Positions 18,320-28,308 of a stretch of DNA of 64,000 nucleotides are shown piece after piece. The stretch covers positions 558,001 through 622,000 of the forward strand of contig NZ_OCSR01000001.1 in NCBI RefSeq assembly GCF_900230185.1. The letters are read 5' to 3'. Source of the DNA: Burkholderia sp. OK233. GTDB taxonomy: Bacteria; Pseudomonadota; Gammaproteobacteria; Burkholderiales; Burkholderiaceae. The position numbers and the translations under genes were made by a program. Positions within the stretch are counted from its first letter, which is position 1. Each line of letters begins with the position of its first letter. A model generated the notes under the pieces. That model worked only from the letters and a program-made list of their open reading frames with translations, made no database searches and was not told the origin of the DNA.

Positions 18320-18912
18320 ATGGATCTGCAACGGACTGTCTATCTGCAGCGTCGCGGTGCCCACGACATCGTTCCCCTCGTAAGTATTCAACGGCCTGTC
18401 GCGGGTGCGACAATCGCGGATTTCGGGCTGTCGATCGTCGAAGGGCGAATGCTTCTCGTCGCGCTTCAACAGGTTGTCGCTCAGGAGCAGATTCGAACCT
18501 ACGGCACCGATCGTCGATGCTGCACGCACGCGACTGTTCGCAAAGAGACGATCCGATGCGGCGAGTACATCGAGGATGAGCCGTTCAGGGAGGGTTGGTT
18601 CGCGGACGACCGCGCGTGCGACGGCGAAAAACATCTGCGCGTAGCGATTGATCGTACCGTCCTAACTGCGTTGCCACCGGAAGACGTGTCCAAGTTCGAA
18701 GTCATAGCCGCCCGAGTTGAGCGCGACGGCCGCATGCGCCACCGTTTTTTGTGTGCGTTGCAGCCCCCACGTCGACTCGGGTGCTCGTCGCCGCCAAGCT
18801 CGATCAATGCGGCTGGGTGCCCTCGACAACGGTCGATGTGGTGACCGACGGTGCTCGGGACATGCGTTCCTTGATCACGTCAGTCGCACCTTGTGTCGCC
18901 GAAGATTCCTGA
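18320..18912 (+). pseudogene. ISKra4-family transposase relic, N-terminal part
   Basis: The frame opens at an ATG with GGAGG upstream. It contains stretches typical of ISKra4 transposases (ALQQVVAQEQIRTYGTDRRC, then FEVIAARVERDGRMRHRFL). Near 18765-18781 the reading frame shifts; the continuation, VLVAAKLDQCGWVPSTTVDVVTDGARD with a DGA(R)DM motif, runs in another frame to a stop at 18912. Further weak similarity (WRGRGEIAIEMLRTLIASL) extends to about 19120. The homologous C-terminus is found at 22100-22282, beyond two younger IS elements, so this was one gene. Confidence 0.7.
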
Positions 18913-19131
18913 CCGGTTTCTTCTCGGCGTGAAGATTCATGCTGTCACATCACCACTGTGCGCGCGAACTCTCCCGTGTTTGAATGAACTTACTTAATGG
19001 TTCGATGCGAGCGACTACTGCGCCGGGAACGCGACGCGCTCTGGCGTGGCAGAGGCGAGATAGCGATCGAGATGCTGCGCACACTTATCGCTTCATTAAA
19101 CTACGAGATCGGTTCGTTTTCGAGGCTCTAA

Positions 19132-20468
19132 CAGGCCGGTGAAATACCTCATGTAGCGGTCATCCGGAACGCAGGCGTAAACGTTGAACGTATGTCATCA
19201 ATGAGAGCGAGATGGAACGGATGCGTGGGCCAGATGGTTTTACCGAATCAATGTTCACGGTGTTGAAGCTGGACGATTTTGTGCCGAAGGACCATCCGTT
19301 GCGTCCGATTCGTACCTGGCTCAATGACGCGCTTAAACGCATGGACGATGTTTTCGCGCGGATGTACGAGGCTGACGCGAAAGGAGGTCGGCCGAGCATC
19401 GCGCCGGAGAAGCTGGTGCGAGCTCTTTTGCTGCAGGTGCTGTACTCAATTCGTAGCGAGCGCATGCTGGTGGAACAGATTTCCTACAACATGCTGTTCC
19501 GCTGGTTCGTCGGCCTGCCGATGGACGGGACCGTGTGGGACCACTCGACGTTCAGCAAGAACCGCGACCGGTTGCTCGAACACGATGTGCTGGTGTTGCT
19601 GTTCAACGAGACAGTCGAGACCGCGCGCGAGCGCGGATATCTTTCTGGGGAGCACTTTAGCGTCGACGGCACGTTGATTCAGGCATGGGCCGGGCATAAG
19701 AGCTTCGTGCCGAAGGCAAGTCCAGACGAAGACGACACGCCTCCTGACGAACCGCCAGCGCCGAATGACAACTGGCACGGACAGAAACGCAGTAACGAGA
19801 CGCACCAATCCACGACGGACGAGCAGGCACGCCTGTTTCGCAAGAGCAAGGGAACCGGAGCGATGCTCTGTTATATGGGCCACGTGCTGACAGACAACCG
19901 GCACGGCCTTGTGGTCAACGCACAGGTGACGCTGGCGACGGGCACCGCCGAGCGCGACGCGGCCGGGCTGATGCTTGCTGATGCCGCGAGTGTTGCGCCG
20001 CTCGGCATCACGGTCGGCGCGGACAAAAACTACGACACCGCCGGCTTCGTAGCCAGTTGTCGCGCGAATCGCGTCACGCCGCATGTGGCGCAAAACGATG
20101 GACGTCCAGGAGGCTCAGCAATTGACGAGCGAACTACGCGCTGGCCGGGTTACGCGGTCAGCCAGCAAAAACGTAAGCGCATTGAGCAGGTGTTCGGATG
20201 GGGCAAGACAGTCGGACGGATTCGACAAGCGATGTACCGAGGACTTGAACGCGTAGACCAGCTCTTCGTGCTGACGCAGGTCGGCTACAACCTGACGCGT
20301 ATGCGCACACTTGCCGGTTGAGGGGCACGAAGCAATGGGTAACACCGATATCGTGAACCCGCGAGCAACGTCGAATGCCCGCAAACGTGTTCCGCGTTTC
20401 AAAAGTGCGAACCCAGCATCCGTCGTAATGCACCTGAGCGCATCAACGACGGATATTTCAACGGCCTG
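19132..20468 (+). mobile_element. IS5-family insertion sequence
   Basis: Imperfect terminal inverted repeats start CAGGCCGGTGAAATA at 19132 and end with TATTTCAACGGCCTG at 20468. Flanks read CTAA on the left and CTAG on the right, matching the CTAR target preference of IS5. One transposase gene fills it. It interrupts the ISKra4-type relic. Confidence 0.8.
19212..20321 (+). CDS. IS5-family transposase
   Basis: This 369-aa DDE transposase appears complete. The N-terminal part has the family pattern PDGFTESMFTVLKLDDFVP and RMLVEQISYNMLFRWFVGL. Catalytic acids fall in HFSVDGTLIQAWA, in the ADKNYDT segment, and in the C-terminal RKRIEQVFGWGKTVG (the Y-(2)-R-(3)-E-like region). The start is the ATG at 19212, 80 bp inside the left inverted repeat. 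Confidence 0.88.
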   Translation: MERMRGPDGFTESMFTVLKLDDFVPKDHPLRPIRTWLNDALKRMDDVFARMYEADAKGGRPSIAPEKLVRALLLQVLYSIRSERMLVEQISYNMLFRWFVGLPMDGTVWDHSTFSKNRDRLLEHDVLVLLFNETVETARERGYLSGEHFSVDGTLIQAWAGHKSFVPKASPDEDDTPPDEPPAPNDNWHGQKRSNETHQSTTDEQARLFRKSKGTGAMLCYMGHVLTDNRHGLVVNAQVTLATGTAERDAAGLMLADAASVAPLGITVGADKNYDTAGFVASCRANRVTPHVAQNDGRPGGSAIDERTTRWPGYAVSQQKRKRIEQVFGWGKTVGRIRQAMYRGLERVDQLFVLTQVGYNLTRMRTLAG

Positions 20469-20469
20469 C

Positions 20470-21974
20470 TAGTCTTACTGTGTCATATAAATATTTGCAT
20501 CAAAGCGATACCTGGTACTATTGAATAATACAGACTTCGGGCGATCGCGATGAGAGAAGATGTCGACGAATTTGACGCGTATTTGAACCATCTGGCGCAG
20601 GCGTTAGGGCACGCCGATCGCCATGCCGGCCTCAAGGGCTACTGTTCGGGCCTGGTATTGCCGTTGTCACGCAAGAGCGTCGAGCCGATGGCCGCGCATA
20701 TTGACCCACTTCACGCGAGTGCGAAGCACCAGTCACTCCACCACTTTGTGGCCAAGGCAGAATGGTCTGACCGGGCGGTCTTGCAGCGGGTACGCGAATG
20801 GGTGATGCCCGCGTTAGGCGCGCACGCTGCTGAAGAAACCGGCTACTACTGGATTGTTGACGACACAGGTTTTCCAAAGAAGGGGCGTCATTCGGTCGGG
20901 GTTGCACGTCAGTACTGTGGGCAGCTCGGCAAACAGGACAACTGTCAGGTCGCCGTGAGCCTGTCGATCGCGACGCAACGCGGCAGCCTGCCGATTGCCT
21001 GGCAGTTGTATGTGCCCAAGGAATGGATTGACGACCGGGAGCGGGCCCGTCGTGCGGGCATTCCCGACGATCTGGCTTTCGAGACCAAGCCCCAGATTGC
21101 GCTGGCCCAACTTCGCGAGGCTGTAGCGTCCGGCGTTGCACCGGGCATCGTGCTGGCCGACGCCGGGTACGGCGACGAAACCGCTTTCCGGGATGGCGTA
21201 ACTGAACTGGGTTTGTTGTACGCGGTAGGGATCCGGCCTGGCACCTCTGTGTGGGCGCCAGGTACGGCGCCACTTCCGCCCGAGCCCTGGAGCGGGCGCG
21301 GCAGGCCACCGACATCGTTGCGCCGTGCGCCCGGCCACGAACCGCTCGCGGTGAAGGAACTGGCCATGCAATTACCCGTGAGCGCCTGGCAAACCGTAAC
21401 CTGGCGGGAAGGCAGCAACGCAGCACTTTCCTCTCGCTTTGCCGCCGTACGGGTTCGTCCCGCACATCGCGACTATTGGCGAAGTACCGTTCGCGACGAA
21501 GAATGGCTGCTCATTGAATGGCCTGATGGAGATACGGAGCCGCTCAAATACTTTCTCACTACCGCCCCTGAGGAGGCGACCCTTGAGCAGCTTGTGTTCG
21601 TGACCAAGATGCGCTGGCGCATCGAGCGCGACTATCAGGACCTGAAACAGGAGTTCGGGCTCGGTCATTACGAAGGGCGAGGCTGGCGTGGCTTTCACCA
21701 CCACGCCACACTGAGTATCGCTGCATATGGGTTTCTGATGGCCCAGCGACTCAGGATGCAATCAGATGTGCGCGATAAAAAAAACTTCCTCGAACGCACG
21801 CTGCCTGCCCTTCCCCAGGATTACATCCCTCGGGGCAGTCCAGCGCGCACAACGCCACGTTCCTGATTCCATTACCACGTTGCGTATCCTGCTTGGACTA
21901 CGGCTCATGCAACGATGGCACTCTTCCTCTGTGGCAATAGATTGCACGAGCATTTATATGACACAGTAAGACTA
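20470..21974 (+). mobile_element. IS701-family insertion sequence
   Basis: A perfect 23-bp terminal inverted repeat lies at 20470-20492 (beginning TAGTCTTACTGTGTCATATA) and 21952-21974. The left end begins 1 bp after the right end of the IS5-family element, so the two sit head to tail and share the CTAR target tetranucleotide. Target duplication cannot be assigned with certainty. Confidence 0.8.
20550..21969 (+). pseudogene. IS701-family transposase, frameshifted near the C-terminus
   Basis: The first 430 codons are a clear IS701-type DDE transposase (WIVDDTGFPKKGRHSVGVARQ, and VLADAGYGDETAFRDG). Near 21830, at a GGGG run in the CCTCGGGGCAG context, the frame stops making family sequence. 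The expected C-terminus (AVQRAQRHVPDSITTLRILL) continues in a neighbouring frame to 21969. A one- or two-base indel explains this. The truncated product may be inactive. Confidence 0.8.
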
Positions 21975-21975
21975 A

Positions 21976-22282
21976 TGGCTGTGCGCCAGCACCGCGCTCG
22001 GCGCCGCAACTTCGCCGCTAATTTTTCTCGAAAACAACCGCAGCGACTTGATCGATTACTAGCGTGCGCATGGCTGGTCGCCGTGTCTCCTCGGTATCAG
22101 CCGAGTCGGTGATGACCCATCTTGTTAATCGCCGGCTATCAATGCGTCAGCAGATGCACCGGTCGATAAAGGGGGCGCACTACTTCCTGCAAACGCGCGT
22201 CGATTTGCAAGACGGTCGACTTGAGGAATACTTTACCAAGCGCTTTGCTCACTTCAGGTCGCCTGAGCTGGCACTACGTTGA
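21976..22282 (+). pseudogene. ISKra4-family transposase relic, C-terminal part
   Basis: The frame AESVMTHLVNRRLSMRQQ continues with GAHYFLQTRVDLQDGRLEEY and FRSPELA. This is the C-terminus of ISKra4 transposases and parallels the fragment at 50066-50371 (FVESTVNYVVSKRFVKKQQ...). It is the missing end of the relic at 18320; the IS5 and IS701 elements lie between the halves. Confidence 0.65.
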
Positions 22283-22510
22283 AAGATCGACTGCCCCAAT
22301 TTCTGTCCGCTCCCGCAAGCTGTGAATATGGCTAGCAGAATTAGCGAACATCAACACCAGAAGCATCCTCACACCGCTGTGAGGCCGAGAGTTGGCCCGA
22401 GTCCTTGATGCAGATCATAGGGTTACTCGTCGTGCCCTCCATACTTTTGATACACGGGACTCAGGCGATCGCAGGCTGAACACGCCGTGCCAACGGGTAA
22501 GGGGTTCGAT

Positions 22511-23086
22511 ATGCAAACGCCAGCAGCGAGAAAGGCCGTACGGGTCATCATTAGGGAACATCAGCAGCTATCGATGGTCGTCACGGGCATGCAACGCTTT
22601 GTCAAACTGCTCGGTGCTGGCGCAAACGTGCCTAGACCGACGATGTTTCGGGCCATGCTGTTTTACATTAGCGAATATCCAGAGCAGCTCCATCATCCCA
22701 AGGAAGAGCGCCATTTGTTCGCGCGCTTGCGGCACCATGCCAACGACCTCGACAGAACCATCGACGAGTTAGAGAAACAGCACGCTCAGGGCAACGCTCG
22801 AATGCGAAACATCGAACATGCGATGACCCGATATGAGCTGGTTGGCGAGTCCGCGCTCCCGGTGCTGCGCGAGATGGTCGAAGAATACGCTGCGTTCTCC
22901 GCAAATCACAGACGTCTGGAAGAAGAAATAATTCTGCCTGCCGCGCTTCAATGGCTGACGGAAGAGGACTGGAATGAGCTGGACGAGGCGTTTGGCACAA
23001 ACCGCGATCCGTTCGCCGGCGTCATGGTCGAGGCAGATCTCGGCCGCCTCTTTGCAATGATCGTCAAGGCCATCCGAAAACCTTAG
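22511..23086 (+). CDS. Hemerythrin HHE-domain protein
   Basis: This 191-aa protein has the four-helix hemerythrin iron ligands: IREHQQL, LHHPKEERHLF, LEKQHAQG and ANHRRLEEEIILP. Such proteins bind a di-iron centre and O2 or NO. The ATG at 22511 is preceded by AAGGGG; an ATG 24 nt upstream is less well placed. A close paralogue lies at 32534-33115, and each is followed on its own strand by the same small membrane protein, so the two form a conserved pair. Function (oxygen or NO handling, iron stress) is inferred from the family only. Confidence 0.85.
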   Translation: MQTPAARKAVRVIIREHQQLSMVVTGMQRFVKLLGAGANVPRPTMFRAMLFYISEYPEQLHHPKEERHLFARLRHHANDLDRTIDELEKQHAQGNARMRNIEHAMTRYELVGESALPVLREMVEEYAAFSANHRRLEEEIILPAALQWLTEEDWNELDEAFGTNRDPFAGVMVEADLGRLFAMIVKAIRKP

Positions 23087-23289
23087 AAAATGAAAATGTT
23101 GATCTGCGTCAATGCGACAGCGTTGGCACATGTTCATGCTAGTGGTAAGTGCCCTTCGTCCGGTGATCGTCAGTTCAGCCCGACAAGAGCGCATTCCGCG
23201 AGCGACATTCATGGAATGTCTGACCGCCCGCCAGATCGTTCCGGGTGTGACAGGCTGTGAGGATGCTTGCCGACGAGCAGGGAGGCGAT

Positions 23290-23636
23290 ATGCAAGCCGT
23301 GCACCACTTTCGCCTGGAACTACGGCAAGCAACTATGCCCATGTATGTTGCCAGTTATCTGTTCCCGTTTCTTAAATTCGTCTACAAAACTCATCGCGTC
23401 GGCAGATGGATTTTCGACTACGGATGAATTTCTCAAACTACAAGTTTATGGGCTATGAGTATCTGCTCATGCTCGTTTTCGCCGCACTCCAGATCATTAT
23501 CGAAGTCGCTTTCCTCCCAGCAGCCTGGTTGAGGCGACATCACGATCTCGAACATCGAATTGCAAATGTCCTAGGTGGGGTGGGCTGTTCCATTGGCATC
23601 CTCGTCTTCGATTTTTCCTTGCAGCACGCCCTCTAG
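23290..23636 (+). pseudogene. Small membrane protein, frameshifted copy
   Basis: The first 45 codons (MQAVHHFRLELRQATMPMYV...) and the rest from ATG 23406 (MNFSNYKFMGYEYLLMLVF...) together match the intact 115-aa protein at 32062-32409 along its whole length. The break is at GACTACGGATGA, where one base is missing relative to the paralogue (GAC TAC GGN ATG). The result is TGA overlapping ATG, so a coupled two-peptide product is possible in principle. A GGAGG ribosome site precedes the first ATG. Three membrane segments would be expected in the repaired protein. Confidence 0.7.
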
Positions 23637-23674
23637 ACCGGGCGTGTCGTCTTCTGTCAGTCGGAGGTGATGCC

Positions 23675-24115
23675 ATGGCCCAAGCGAACGAAGTAACCCG
23701 CGATCTTGCGCAGCGGATCATTGGCCGTTTTTACGACGCGCACGCTCGAAAAGACGTTACGCTTCTGCGGACGGTTGTTACGCCCGACTGGCAATACGTG
23801 CCTGCGTCTTTCGGGCCGGCCGGAGGGCCAGACCAGATGATCCCAGTATTTGTTGACTTGGCTTCTGCGCTGCCGGACATGGACATTCAGATCCTGGATG
23901 TATTGATCCACGGGAACATGGTCGGCGTGCGGGCAAAAGTCAGGGGAACGCAGTCGGGGTCTCTGATGGGCATCGCAGCGACATCCAGGCCAATCGAGTT
24001 TGCGATTCACTCTTTTCACGAGTTCCGCGACGAACGTATAGCGAAAACCTGGCATCTCGAGGACTGGCTAAGTGTCTTCCATCAGCTCGGAACGCTGCCG
24101 CCCAGTCTCAATTGA
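23675..24115 (+). CDS. SnoaL-like ester cyclase family protein
   Basis: This 146-aa protein belongs to the NTF2-like SnoaL/ester cyclase family: RIIGRFYDAHARKDVTLLRTVVTPDW at the start, ALPDMDIQILDVL in the middle and HSFHEFRDERIAKTWHLEDW at the end, which is the family signature. A strong GGAGGTGA precedes the ATG. Many such proteins are small-molecule cyclases or isomerases, but the substrate cannot be deduced here. It stands 38 bp after the frameshifted membrane-protein gene and might share its transcript. Confidence 0.8.
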   Translation: MAQANEVTRDLAQRIIGRFYDAHARKDVTLLRTVVTPDWQYVPASFGPAGGPDQMIPVFVDLASALPDMDIQILDVLIHGNMVGVRAKVRGTQSGSLMGIAATSRPIEFAIHSFHEFRDERIAKTWHLEDWLSVFHQLGTLPPSLN

Positions 24116-24356
24116 ACAAGCATTGTCTATTTACGAACGGTTGCAATCGACTAAATCGAAGGCCCGTTGTCCGCGCAGAGAAGTCGCTCGAATGTCCGAC
24201 CGACGCGGGCGACCCTCTCCGGCCGTTGCGGGAAGCGCGCCCCCAAGGGCAGCTTCCGGGCGACAACAGCCATTTCGTCCTCTAGTTGCCAGGCGTGACT
24301 GATCAGGTACCGTGGCACAGATCGGCGATCGTTAGCGTTCACGGCGGCGTCCGCGT

Positions 24357-24857
24357 CTATTTCGTCGATGCAGGCAACCCCATCAGGTACTGCTGGTGCC
24401 ACATCATATTGTTGATCATCATCTGCTGCATGTTCAGGTACTGGTCGGTCATGTACTGGCCTCGCCGAAGCTGCTCGGGCGTCAGGTTCGAGTAATAGCC
24501 GCCCATATGCCCCCAACCGCCCATCATTCCGGGCTCCATCATCCCAGGGCCGCCCATCATTCCCGGTCGCCATAGACCGTGCATTGCGCTCATGGCACTT
24601 TGCATCGTGGCCCAGTGTTGCTGCAAAAGCCGCTGCCGCTCTTGTGGGTCCTGCGTCTGACGGATCTGATCCATTTGGGCCTGCATCGTTTTCATCTCTG
24701 CCTGAACCTGCGCGAGCTGCTTGTCGAATTCAGCGGTGTTAGGCACCTGCGCGGGAGGGGCCTTTTTCGTTTGCGTGGTCTGCGCGGCTGCGGTTGTCGG
24801 TAACATCTGGCCGCTGAGGGCAAGACCAGTGACAACAGCAACAAGGAATTTTTTCAT
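24357..24857 (-). CDS. Periplasmic Met-rich protein
   Basis: This 166-aa exported protein starts at 24857 (GGGAG upstream) with a signal peptide MKKFLVAVVTGLALSGQMLP ending near TAAAQ. Residues about 40-90 form a Gln/Met-rich helix (QLAQVQAEMKTMQAQMDQI), probably coiled coil. The middle carries GMMGGPGMMEPGMMGGWGHMGG, and the end is again Met/His-rich. Clustered Met and His suggest copper(I) binding in the periplasm, as in other small Met-rich copper proteins, but no named family is recognised. Confidence 0.75.
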   Translation of the reverse strand: MKKFLVAVVTGLALSGQMLPTTAAAQTTQTKKAPPAQVPNTAEFDKQLAQVQAEMKTMQAQMDQIRQTQDPQERQRLLQQHWATMQSAMSAMHGLWRPGMMGGPGMMEPGMMGGWGHMGGYYSNLTPEQLRRGQYMTDQYLNMQQMMINNMMWHQQYLMGLPASTK

Positions 24858-26021
24858 GACGGTCTCCCGACATCGATCGATGAACCTGCGAGTTATGAGA
24901 TTTTCTCGCCTGATCGCATCATCGACCGCCTTGGCCCGGCCCCATTTGACGTGAATCAGAAGAGCGCCAATGCCAACCACAAGTTAAATCAGCGGTGCCT
25001 GAGAAGTTTGACGGTGCGAGATACTCAAGGGCGCGATACGCGGTCCCTTGATTGACCGCTACTGCCGACTGGACGAATCTGACCCACGCCGTGGCCCTTT
25101 GTCGTGCCTAAGCCACCGTTCGAATGTCCGAGCGAAAGTACGCGCGAGCGGCCGTATCTGGCCTATTGAAGTGCGTCCCATTCATGTCGCAACCGCCATT
25201 GCACGAACTGCCAGGCCAGTGCCGCACATCGCCGGCTCGAGGCGCGCCAGGCCGTCCTGCCGCCCGTGGAGTGCCGAGCAATACCCGCGGGATTGGCGCG
25301 ACCGATACGGCTGCCGAGGTATTTGGTCGCAACGAAATCGAACCGTTGCAACGGAGGTTCGCGCAGCTCAATGATTGGACCGGCGACGAGGCTGCGCGCT
25401 TCAATCCGTATTCGATAAAGACACCGAATCCCAACGCGTAGGCGACGGTGCATTCCGCTTCTGACATTCTCCACGCATACTTTGACGTAGATCACATTAC
25501 GTCACGGACTCATTGAGCCGGACACAACCGAACAGTTAACGTCTTGACGAATATAGTTGATAGGGTCGGTCGACCCGTCGCCAGTAGAGCGAAGGTGCAT
25601 GCCGGTGATGCACTCTCCTGCGCACGACGACCTCGTGCTGCGGAGAGGGGGTCTTTGCGCCCCGACGCGTGGGATAAGTCCTACTGCTTGTTCAGAAAAG
25701 TTGGCGTACGATAGCCTGCAAGCCAAACCTTGATGGGGTCCCATTTTTCAAGGGACCCGATAGCAGCGTTAACGCATAAGTTTTCGGTTTGTTAATGCAG
25801 ATACGAATCGTTCGTATTCATGTCGACGTTAGCGATTCCGCTGCTGACGATATGCCGTGACTCCCACTGGTTCGTGGATGTACCTGGAAATCAGATTTTC
25901 GCAAAGCTCAGGTAACGACTCCCACCTCTGTTCGCGAGCGTACTACAACAAGGATTTCAGCGAAGTTCGCACAGCGAGTTGCTGGCGCAGTGCTGATCTG
26001 GACGAGTGAAGGGGACTCACC
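24858..26021. other. Long stretch without a supported gene
   Basis: Frames on both strands at 25108-25495 overlap each other and have no ribosome sites or family resemblance. The only structure seen is the group of hairpins at 25563-25758, described separately. Confidence 0.4.
25563..25758. other. Cluster of strong hairpins, possible structured RNA
   Basis: Four inverted repeats occur in under 200 bp: GGGTCGGTCGACCC (25563-25576); GTGCAT...ATGCAC near 25592-25611; CTCTCC-TGC-GCACGA...TCGTGC-TGC-GGAGAG at about 25612-25646; and GGGTCCC-N9-GGGACCC at 25736-25758. No coding frame explains them. They could be a small RNA, a riboregulator or the end of a decayed mobile element. Confidence 0.3.
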
Positions 26022-26267
26022 ATGCCTGTCCATAATGCAGCAGGCACGATGACGCTTATGTCGGAGACGGAAGCCCCATCCGAACGCGAGATTCGCGCGT
26101 TGCGCCTTGAGGCGTCGATCGACGGCAAAGCTGTCGTGCTGACCGATATCGACCGAAGGACGCCTGGCATCCGTCGAGAAGTCCGCTATCAGATGACTGT
26201 TACTGAGTTTATTGCGGCGATCTGTGCGCAGAGAACTCCATCAATAGTCGAGTTTCCGGACCAGTAA
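26022..26267 (+). CDS. Hypothetical protein, 81 aa
   Basis: I do not recognise the family. The sequence is acidic at the start (SETEAPSEREIRALRLEASIDG) and ends RYQMTVTEFIAAICAQRTPSIVEFPDQ, with a composition like a real protein. The ribosome site (AAGGGGA) is moderate. No signal or membrane segment. Confidence 0.45.
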   Translation: MPVHNAAGTMTLMSETEAPSEREIRALRLEASIDGKAVVLTDIDRRTPGIRREVRYQMTVTEFIAAICAQRTPSIVEFPDQ

Positions 26268-26445
26268 CCATAACGTGGACCGAAAGTCGCAAGGAGTTCC
26301 GAACTGAAGGTAGCAGCGTCATAGCGAACGCCTTGTCTTGCCCTCGACAGCGGACACCAAAAAAATTCTATGGCTGACTGGATGGCCGTTCCCGGAAAGT
26401 CGCCGGCCACTCAGGTCGAACGACGCATAGGACACGCGTTTTCGC

Positions 26446-27245
26446 TCATTTCGTAGGCGTCGCCGAAAGCGGTTCGAGCCCGGTCCTCGAAATCGCGGAC
26501 TCCGCGTCCGGTGACGACAGAAAATGGATCAGCGCCTCTGCGCCGGCCGGATTTTTCGCATTGGTGGCGATGCCCCCGGAGAACACCATGTACCTCTGCA
26601 CTTCTGCGGGCAAACTGGCGACCACCGTCGTCCCCCCTTCACCGGCAACAGTTCGACGACCTGCTGAATTCCGATCTCAGCTTCTGCATTCGCGACGGCA
26701 TCGGCGACCTGCACGACTGGAATCATGCGGCTCTTGCTCTCCATCAGCCCCGTGATGCCGAGACGCCGGGACAGTTCGCTGCAGACATAGACGCCACTCG
26801 GGCTGTCCGGATAGACGATCGGCTTCGCTGCGAGCACCGCTCGCCGCAATGCGTCGGCCGAGCTGATATCCGGCTTCGGCGTCCCCTCGCGAACCACCAC
26901 ACCGATTGCCGAGCGTGCGAAGTCCACCTTACTGTCAGGCAAGACCTTGCCGGCATTGATCTGATCGTCGAGCACATACCCAACCACTATCAGCACGTCG
27001 GCCCACTCGCCGCGCGCAAGCCGCACAGGGATCGCATTCGCGGCCGTACCCACCGCGGGCCCCCAGACGGTGATTAGCTTACGGCCGGTCGCCTCCTCGA
27101 ATTGCGGGCCCAGTTCGCGATAGGCCGACGCAAACCCACCCGAAATCATCGCCTTGACTTCGTCTGCCAATGCGGTCCCACTGCCCAGCAACGCGCCCGC
27201 TACGCAGAACGCGAGTGTGCGAATCCACGGCTTGCGGATGCTCAC
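26446..27245 (-). pseudogene. Periplasmic substrate-binding protein (ModA-like), frameshifted
   Basis: The frame from the GTG at 27245 encodes a signal peptide (RTLAFCVAGALLGSGTALA) and an extracellular solute-binding domain of the molybdate/sulfate type II fold (LGPQFEEATGRKLITVWGP, ARGEWADVLI, VYPDSPSGVY). At the G6 run 26632-26637 the frame is lost. The expected C-terminus (VQRYMVFSGGIATNAKNPAG and SSPDAESAISRTGLEPLS) resumes in the next frame and ends at 26446. One extra G would restore a single protein of about 266 aa. No permease or ATPase genes adjoin it. Confidence 0.75.
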
Positions 27246-27795
27246 GGCCCCGCCCCAACATCGATCGGATGACCCGGTCCGGATATGCATCGAGTCCGGA
27301 TGCCAGTCATCATGTTAGCCGGCATCGAGCGCGGCAGCGCGACTGCCGCAAACCGGTCAGCCTCACACTACCGCCGTCGACGGGCGCTGTTCATCGACCC
27401 TCAACAGCCGCTCAAGTACGCAAGACATCCGTCCGATTTCGTCCAGCAAACGGCCGTTCACTTTCCAGCAACTCGTGCCATTTGCAGCGTAGATGCATCT
27501 CGGGTGCCAGTCCAGCTGCACGCCCTGGCAGGGCGCGAACGGACGCACGCCCATGACAAGCAGGTGTATTGCCTGGACGCGAAGCACAAGAAGAGCTACC
27601 GCTAGCCCTTCCGTTCGCCTTTTTGCCGGACAAGCGAAACTGATTGCGTCAACATCCTCCATCTTGGCACGTTTGAAAAATGCTTTCGCACGAAGACTTG
27701 CAGTTTTGCCATTCGCTTGTACAACGTCCAAGTTCGATATTTTCTGTCGACTGCACGGGCGAGGAAGTCAGAACTGTTGAGAAAGGGAGCATGTC
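27246..27795. other. No gene identified
   Basis: No frame here shows a ribosome site or a recognisable family. Confidence 0.4.
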
Positions 27796-28269
27796 ATGAT
27801 CGCTATTCAAACCCCACGTCGCTGTCCCAGATGCGGTCGGACCAAAATCGCGGAACTGGATTTCCATCGGAAGGGGTCTGGCTACGCCTCTTACTGCAGG
27901 CCCTGTGTAACTCTATGTCAGGCGGAATGGCGAGCGAAGAACCGCGAACGTACCAATACGACCGCGCGGCGTAGTTATGAGAAAAACCCGGATGCGAAAC
28001 GGCGCTACGCCCAGGAGAACAAGGAGAAGTTCAACGCGGCAAAAAGGGAGCGTACCCGCCGCAGATACGAAGAAAAAAGACTTATGAATCCCGATCTGCC
28101 CATTCGATTTCGCAACGGCACAGCCAAACTGGACGAAGCTAGGGTGTTATTGATACGCCAGCGATTGGCTGCGGGAGAATCAGTTGCTTCGCTGGCGCAT
28201 GCATTCGGCGTACATGTTGTGACCATCTATGCAATCAAAAAAGGTGAAACGTGGAAAGACGTTGTCTGA
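27796..28269 (+). CDS. Zinc-ribbon and helix-turn-helix protein
   Basis: This 157-aa protein begins with a four-Cys zinc ribbon (CPRCGRTKIAELDFHRKGSG, then YCRPCVTLC). A highly basic helical middle follows (residues about 45-95, rich in Lys/Arg). It ends with a Hin-like helix-turn-helix (LIRQRLAAGESVASLAHAFGVHVVTIYAIKKG). A GGGAG site precedes the ATG. The layout resembles phage or mobile-element DNA-binding proteins; HNH-nuclease-associated zinc ribbons look similar, but no HNH catalytic motif is present. Role unknown, probably DNA binding. Confidence 0.75.
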   Translation: MIAIQTPRRCPRCGRTKIAELDFHRKGSGYASYCRPCVTLCQAEWRAKNRERTNTTARRSYEKNPDAKRRYAQENKEKFNAAKRERTRRRYEEKRLMNPDLPIRFRNGTAKLDEARVLLIRQRLAAGESVASLAHAFGVHVVTIYAIKKGETWKDVV

Positions 28270-28308
28270 CGAGTGCGGTGGCGCAGGGGGCACTACCTGG
28301 AGAACATC

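Noticed and set aside
25108..25495. Overlapping frames on both strands of about 105-119 codons
   Set aside because: They are mutually antisense, lack ribosome sites and show no family resemblance.
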